Shown here in pieces: positions 58,477 to 64,000 of a stretch of DNA of 64,000 nt. The stretch's first letter is position 1. Every line of letters begins with the position of its first letter. Position numbers and translations under genes: made by a program. Location: positions 3,007,821 to 3,071,820 of the forward strand of contig JAJEKV010000057.1 of the NCBI GenBank assembly GCA_021234155.1, read 5' to 3'. The DNA is from Isoetes taiwanensis (Eukaryota > Streptophyta > Lycopodiopsida > Isoetales > Isoetaceae). Below the pieces are notes generated by a model, which was not told the DNA's origin, made no database searches, and saw only the letters and a list, made by a program, of their open reading frames with translations.

Positions 58477-60549
58477 AGGGATAGGTTCAATACGCTGTAC
58501 GTTTTATATGGAATACGTATGAATTGTATGATACGGCACAAATTTGCCGTATAAAACGCAAAAAATACGGCAAAAAACAATTCCGGCGTCGGAAGATTTT
58601 CAGCGATATCGCGAAAATTTTTCAGCGTCTGTGAAACTTTCAAAAGCTGCGTCGCCAAACCAAATTTTTTCACGCACGCGAAAACAACGGCCAGAGCGTC
58701 TGCGAACATTTTTTCGCGTCGACGCGGTTTAATTGTTTTCGCGTCGTGAAAAATTTGAACTTTCGCGTCTGCGTTCCTCGATGATTTCGAGTGCACGCGA
58801 AAGGGTCTTTTCGGCGTCGCCAATGTAGTTGTTTTCGCGTACGCGAAAATTTTTGAGCTGTTTTGCCCAATTTACTAAGCAAAAAAAATCTTTGCGCCAC
58901 TGTTTGGGCTGTTTTGTGGCACTGTTAATAGTATATATAAGAAGAACATGATTAGCCCTAGAATTCACCACGAACGTTGACCGCCAGGTTGAGTCAAAAT
59001 ACTCCTTGGGAAACGGTTTGCCTTTGAGGTGTCGTTTTTAGGTGTCCGCGAGCGGCGTTGGATCTTGGGAACGTGAGTTTACTCCGTCCCCAGTGGTTTC
59101 CAGCCTTGGGTTCGTGATGCTTCCATAGAATATCCTATAGGGTCCCGTCCAACCCCCCTCGATTCTCGCGCGGAATGTCGACGTAACATATGCATTGTGA
59201 GCTTGCTCCTTTGCATATATACGTCTTCCTTTAGTTCGTGTAATCAAGGAGTCAGATTAAGAGACATTGTCAGCCGGGTCCGAGCAATGGTGGCTCTTGG
59301 TCACGCATCTACCTCACGGAGGTGCGGTGGCAGCGGTCATGCATCTACCTCTAGAGGTGCGAGGGATCGCGTGTGCGCGGGCGTAGGGACCCGCGAGGGG
59401 CAACTCATGCACGTGGTCGCGGTACTGGAGTTGCGGGTCGGAAAAGAGGCCCAGAATGGGAATTTGTGAAAGAGTTTGGCGCAAATGAGTGGGAATGTGT
59501 GTTTTGTGGATACTCATCGGTAAATGGTTCTGCAACAAGAATTTGAGCTCACATCTTACGTGAACGAGACGTCGGTGTCGCAACTTGTACTGCATCTGCT
59601 GACTTGCGAAAGGATGCCATCGAAAGATTGTCTCGACTGGATGGGATACGCAAAACGAAGAATAATATGAGAAAAAGACGAGTTACGAATACTCAAGAGC
59701 AGTGCGGGGCAGGAGCAGACGAAGATAACTATACCACCCCCCCTGTTGGGACAGCATACCAATCAGAGGGTGGACTAGGGTCAATAGGTATAAGCACGGG
59801 AGAACAGAGAATGATAGAGACAATTGAAATAGTGGAAAGACAGACGAAGCAACAGAGGGTTGATCATTGCTTAACATCGAAAGCAACGAAGACGACGCAA
59901 ATTGAAGGTTGTAGAGGCATTTTTATATCTTTGGGTTGTCTCCACATATTTTGGAGCACAAAGCAATGAAAGAAGCCTTCCAGGAAGTTGCCAAAGCAGG
60001 ACCGGCTTTTAGATTGCCTTCATACAAGCATGCCAACAATAAAATGGTTGATGAAATACATGGAAAAATGGTTGAGAGGGTGGAGATGAAGTTGTGTCGT
60101 GTGGATCAAGCGGCCCGGCTTCATTAGTGATCGATGGTTGGAGCAATGTAAACAAGGACCATCTTATAAATTTCATGATCGTGTATCCAGGGGGTGAAGT
60201 ATTTTTTAAAACCGTAGAAACCAAAACTGACCAAGTGACCGGAGATTGGATTTTTCAGAAAACAAAGGCCGTGATAGAGAGTTTTGGACCGAAGAGAATA
60301 TTTCAAGTTGTAATGGATAACGCGTCAAATTGCAAGCTAGCGGGTGAATTATTGGAGTCTGAATTTCCAAGGTTGCATGCTACTAGTTGCCAATGCCATT
60401 GCCTGAACCTATTGCTGAAGGACTGGTTCTCACAGCACACGTGGTTCAAAGATCCCATTCAGAAAGCGCGTCGGGGTAAAATTCATCACAAAGAAGCCGG
60501 CAATTTATGCTATTTACAAGTCATTGCGCTCTCGCCTCTGACGTCATAG
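58477..60549 (+). mobile_element. hAT-superfamily DNA transposon, 3'-truncated and defective
   Basis: The left end starts near CAGGGATAGG (58477), a plausible hAT terminal sequence. Within 58600-58860 the motif CGCGAAAA or its complement appears at least seven times, typical of subterminal transposase-binding repeats. Transposase pieces follow on the same strand. No matching right terminal repeat and no C-terminal dimerisation region were found, so the 3' part is missing. Confidence 0.75.
59456..60549 (+). pseudogene. hAT transposase: BED finger and DUF659-like region, frameshifted
   Basis: At 59456-59600 a BED zinc finger reads WEFVKEFGANEWECVFCG...NGSATRI followed by an in-frame TGA at 59544, then AHILRERDVGVATC. 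A linker follows (59604-59900, KRRVTNTQEQ...). A frameshift gives PHILEHKAMKEAFQEVAKAG then GPAFRLPSYK. A second frame, 60094-60549, carries the DUF659/RNase H-fold block SLVIDGWSNVNKDHLINFMI, TGDWIFQKTKAVIESFG, VVMDNASNCKLAGELLE and CHCLNLLLKDW. The D of DGW and of MDNASN are the usual catalytic-region acidic positions. With one stop, frameshifts and no C-terminal hATC region, it cannot make transposase. Confidence 0.85.
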
Positions 60550-60705
60550 CAAGTTCTACCTCTAGAACGAAGGATTTTTGCTCCGGCCCCCATTGTGAGC
60601 CTCTTTGTGTAATATAACCTAGCAAAGTGACTAAGCTACATTGACACAGAGAGACTACACAAGAGAGTCAGAGCAAAGCCCGCTCTTTCTAGGGGAGGTA
60701 ACAAG
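60549..60705. repeat. Foldback hairpin 1
   Basis: Left arm 60549-60585 (GCAAGTTCTACCTCTAGAACG...) pairs imperfectly with 60669-60705 (...CTTTCTAGGGGAGGTAAC). A smaller inner pairing CTCTTTGTGT/ACACAGAGAG lies within. It is a diverged copy of hairpin 3. Confidence 0.65.
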
Positions 60706-60814
60706 AATTTCGAGAAGTCTATATTGTTTGCAGCGAACAATATCAAGCCTGGTGAGTTGACAACCATTCAAGAGGGTCTTTATGTCGGACTTACCCCCAA
60801 AGACCTGGGTTTAG

Positions 60815-60934
60815 GCATCGAGACGTCCCAATCTTTGCTTTCCCCCGCCTCTTTGGACAATGGAACTTAGCATGTAAACTAAGCTACATTGCCCAAAGAG
60901 GCGGGGGAAAGAAAAACGGGGAAGTCTCGAAGCT
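60815..60934. repeat. Foldback hairpin 2 (~57-bp arms)
   Basis: The left arm (GCATCGAGACGTCCC..., TTTCCCCCGCCTCTTTGG, ACTTAGC) is the near reverse complement of the right arm (CTAAGC, CCAAAGAGGCGGGGGAAA, GTCTCGAAGCTT). The central 18 bp pair perfectly and the loop is only a few bases. It could be a small-RNA precursor or a foldback element. Confidence 0.75.
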
Positions 60935-61033
60935 TGAACTCATCAATCACTAACATCTAATGAACCCACAGAATCGCAAGCAACCACTAGGCCCTATATC
61001 CTCGTGGCCACAATAAAATAGAGTACTCAAAAC

Positions 61034-61190
61034 CTTGTAACCTCCTCTAGAACGAGCGATTTACTTTCGACCCCCATTTTCTTGGCGTCTTTGTGTAATA
61101 TAACCTAGCAAAGTATCTAAGATACGTTGACACAGAGACACGCAAAAGAGAGTCAGAGCAAAGCTCGCTCCTTCTAAAGGAGGTAACAAG
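61034..61190. repeat. Foldback hairpin 3
   Basis: Left arm TTGTAACCTCCTCTAGAACG... (61034-61070) pairs with 61153-61190 (...GCTCCTTCTAAAGGAGGTAA). The whole unit resembles hairpin 1 about 485 bp upstream, including CTTTGTGTAATATAACC. Confidence 0.65.
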
Positions 61191-61302
61191 AATTTCGAGG
61201 TCTATATTGTTTGCCATGGAGAATATAAAGCCTGGTGACCCGTCAAACATTTTGGAAAGGTGTATTTTGGGCGTCTTTGTGTAATATAACACGATCTAAT
61301 TC

Positions 61303-61420
61303 AGGCTTACTCTATTTTCGAGTTTCCTGCTTGACGTATCTAACTCGCCACCTAAAATGAGCGATGTCATCCCAGTGGGCAAATTAGATACATCAAACAG
61401 AAAACGAAAGAGACTAAGCC
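61303..61420. repeat. Foldback hairpin 4
   Basis: Left arm (AGGCTTACTCTATTTTCG...GACGTATCTAACTCGCC) pairs with the right arm (GGGCAAATTAGATACATC...CGAAAGAGACTAAGCC) over about 45 bp with mismatches. It is preceded by another CTTTGTGTAATATAAC copy. Confidence 0.65.
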
Positions 61421-61579
61421 AGGGTGAGCGATTTGGAAGTCTCGATGCTTTTACTCCATGCTTTTACTCAATGCTTTGATAACGTCATTATACCTTGTTT
61501 GAAATAACGTCATTATACCCGTCAAAATGATACCTTATTATCCATTCACAAAATGATACAGGTCAAAATTTTCTTTGTC

Positions 61580-63012
61580 TAAAAATGTAATATCTCATTT
61601 TCATTGGTCATTTGGGTCAATATAATCACCCTGCGGCCCTGGAGGTGGTGGTAAGAACGGTTAATGTCCGCACAATCTCTCTCCTTCACTTCACGGCTCC
61701 TCCACCCCCTCCACAATTCCATCTCGCGAAAGGTTTGAAAAGTGTGCATCGCCCATCCCTCCTGCGGCGATTCGGATGTGGCAATCTTTGGCATCGACCT
61801 TGCATATTTAATATGGCATATTGTAACTTCGGGAAAAATCCATCCATCTTGCATTGGATGAAGCGGCTTCCGGCATCAATCAAAAACACATCGCATGTGT
61901 AATGCGGCGATGCCCACACCCTAGAGTGTACCAACCCACATGTCAAGTTGTCACCACACACCGGGCAATGTCTGGAATCTTGGAGCTTCAGGTCCTCCCA
62001 CCGGCTCTCATACAAATACTCACGAGGGAGATATGATATTGCACTGCTCCGAAGTCACCCTAAAGGATCGAGAGTCCAACGATTTTGTCAAATTAGCGCA
62101 AGTGATCGTTGTTAGTCATGAGGACCGTAACCTCTCTATTCAAAGCCGCTAAGCGCCTTTTAGTGTCCTCTAATTCAGTGACCATCTTCTCATACCCATC
62201 GGCCGCGGTCTTTTAAGCGAATATTCTCTTGAGGGAGGGTTAGGTTCGACTTCTCTCATTCTCCGGTTGGGCCCGAATATCTACAAGGTCATTCACGGCT
62301 CGGCCCATGACTACCCTGCCACCTCAAAAGTTGGAGAGCGTCGGAAACAAGGTATGTAATGGTGACGGGCTCACCATGTGCCCCCCCTCTCGCTATCTTC
62401 CGATAACTTGACCCTCTTGGTGCTGCCACTACCGCTTCCTTGCCTCCATTTTCTACTCCCATAATTTTCACGGGCACTCCTTCACAAGCTCGTAGTATAC
62501 TTCTTTATCGCGAAACTCTTCTTGAACTCTCCATTGTGGGGTAAATGTCCCTTCACTTGGACATGGCGCTCGACTGCTTTTGCTCGAACCAGAGCAATCC
62601 TGCACTCGTGAGCCTTATACTTACCCCTCCTACTAGGCCACTCTCTTTCAAACTCATTCTTGTCCAAATTTGCCATTATGTCTTCGTAATCTGCTCCATG
62701 TGGACAATGGCCTGACCCTGACTCGCTGGCTACATTATGCACCTCTGTGATGGTGCAATCCTCCCTCTTCGAAACTTCGTCCATCGCACGCAGCCTTCTT
62801 AACTCGGCCGTGCGAAACTCATTCGCTCTTGCATATGCCGCTGCTCTCTCCATCTGCCGAGCAGCTGACATTTCAAGCTCATTCTCCATGTCTTGCAAGA
62901 AAGGAGAGGGAGTCCTCAAATTCGTGGGTACCGAAAAATTATGCTGATCCTGCTGCTGCTCCGACGTACCCACATTCTGTGGATGAGATTCTTCGTCTCC
63001 TTCACGAAACAT
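61580..63012 (-). pseudogene. Decayed coding region of unknown family
   Basis: Several minus-strand frames look coding but are broken. 63012-62482 (176 residues) starts MFREGDEESHPQNVGTSEQQ, contains an Ala/Arg/Glu-rich helical part (EMSAARQMERAAAYARANEF) and continues after a frameshift as DKEVYYELVKECP. About 62220-62090 reads as a coiled coil (EKMVTELEDTKRRLAALNRE). 62015-61686 begins MYESRWEDLKLQDSRHCPVC with a CPVCGDNLTCG cysteine pair. At least three stops or frameshifts occur. The family is not recognised; a transposon accessory protein is possible because of the mobile neighbourhood. Confidence 0.35.
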
Positions 63013-64000
63013 AATTATAGTGCTAACTTGGATAGATGCGTTGATTGACTTGTGACGGTGTGCTTTGACTTCTTGTCTTTATAATTTTCGTTAGCTGCAA
63101 CATATACGCAAAAATAGGGACTAAGCTATTATACACACAAACAATAATTTCTCAAATAGCATCAAACGCTCGTTTAATCAATTTATTTGGAATATTATAT
63201 AGTACAAGAATGTTTGAATGTGAAATTATGCTCGTGTGTGAATACTCGACAGAATATGCACGCTAAGCGTGACTAGGACCAGCTTGGTCTACTGCGTCGT
63301 CGCCACCCTGGCCAAGTTGAAGAATCTAATCTGATTCCAACTGTGGCCTCGTGCACGGCATTGGAGAGCAATGAAAACTGCTCCGCATAGTGTCAAGTAG
63401 CTGGGCCATATTAAATATTCGTGTTTTGTCTCTCATTGGCGACTCAACGCAATGTTTCAAGTAGTCGCACATTCTTCGATGCTTGCCTTGCTGCTCCAAG
63501 CTTAGGAGTGCTTACTAGCAAAATCAGCCAAGTAGTAGACAATGTAGGCTGCCCCGTGCAAATCAAAGTCAATCCTTGCAGGCACTGTCTTCGAGCCACT
63601 ACCAAAAAAATCATCGTGCATATATGGATGTCCGCCCTTTCCATCTCAATTCTTTTCTTACCCTCGCCATCCAAACCCTTGTAATGCCATCGTTTTACCT
63701 CCACCGTCTCCGCCCGATCAACCTAGATTCACCCCAATCACAAATGCCAATGTATACGGCTGAGGATCAAGACATCCCTTCTCCTTTCCATAATCAAAAT
63801 GGAGCAATATATTGCGGATGCAAGTCCATATGCAAATATCTTTCTTGATGGAGTTTTAAGTAGCCTTTTGCAAAATGACATTGCCAAGTCCCCAACCCTA
63901 GAGGCAACAAATAATTCTTTCTTTTTGCGCCCTCAAGCAACCTCAAGTCCGTCTCTCAACTCGGGGACACTCCTAACTTCTTGAATGCAAGCTCTGCAAA
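63013..64000. other. Window end, no supported gene
   Basis: Short frames on both strands (for example 63421-63984 on plus) lack recognisable motifs. A gene continuing past the right edge cannot be excluded. Confidence 0.4.

Overview
The window is nuclear DNA from a land plant. The evidence is spliceosomal introns, a plant-type protein with the VPFSWEAEPGKPK motif, fragments of EF-1alpha, ABCG/PDR transporter and laccase genes, and a full range of plant transposons (Helitron, LINE, Copia, hAT, MITE-like elements). It is gene-poor and repeat-dominated, as in large plant genomes. The species cannot be fixed from the sequence; a fern or other lineage with a large genome is a guess.

Three ordinary genes are supported. 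(1) A plus-strand two-exon gene at 6220-8357 encodes a Ser/Pro-rich DUF688-like protein, probably with an intron in its 5' UTR. (2) A minus-strand two-exon gene at 46142-47378 encodes a coiled-coil protein and appears to use a GC-AG intron. (3) A plus-strand single-exon gene at 47763-48602 encodes a secreted Gly/Tyr- and Pro-rich protein. Genes 2 and 3 are head to head across a 384-bp interval that holds a tandem repeat.

Layout. 1-5930: a segment (1-470) duplicated at 5493-5930, with a degraded 5'-truncated LINE and small repeats between the copies, and a 96-nt hairpin at 5163-5258. 6181-8400: the DUF688-like gene. 9508-18259: copy A of a 2.5-kb segment, split by a 6.2-kb Helitron (10637-16833) that carries pieces of three host genes. 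18260-19847: a poly(A)-ended retroposon-like stretch. 19848-37888: an 18-kb tandem array with ~3.3-kb and ~2.2-kb repeat periods. 37892-40465: copy B of the 2.5-kb segment, which preserves the empty Helitron site. 41048-42800: a LINE-derived non-autonomous element. 43587-43983: a MITE-like foldback. 46142-48602: the gene pair. 51344-51663: two Helitron 3' ends facing each other. 51708-54071: a truncated Copia element with LTR, primer-binding site, gag and protease. 54574-56621: a second LINE. 58477-60549: a 3'-truncated hAT element. 60549-61420: a cluster of four hairpins. 61580-63012: a decayed minus-strand coding region.

The strongest signals for a second look are: the Helitron with its empty site and intron-bearing gene cargo; a ~1.1-kb block bounded by GT...AG that is cleanly present in some array units and absent from others; and the hairpin cluster at 60.5-61.4 kb. 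No prokaryotic system, CRISPR array, rRNA or intact tRNA gene was seen.
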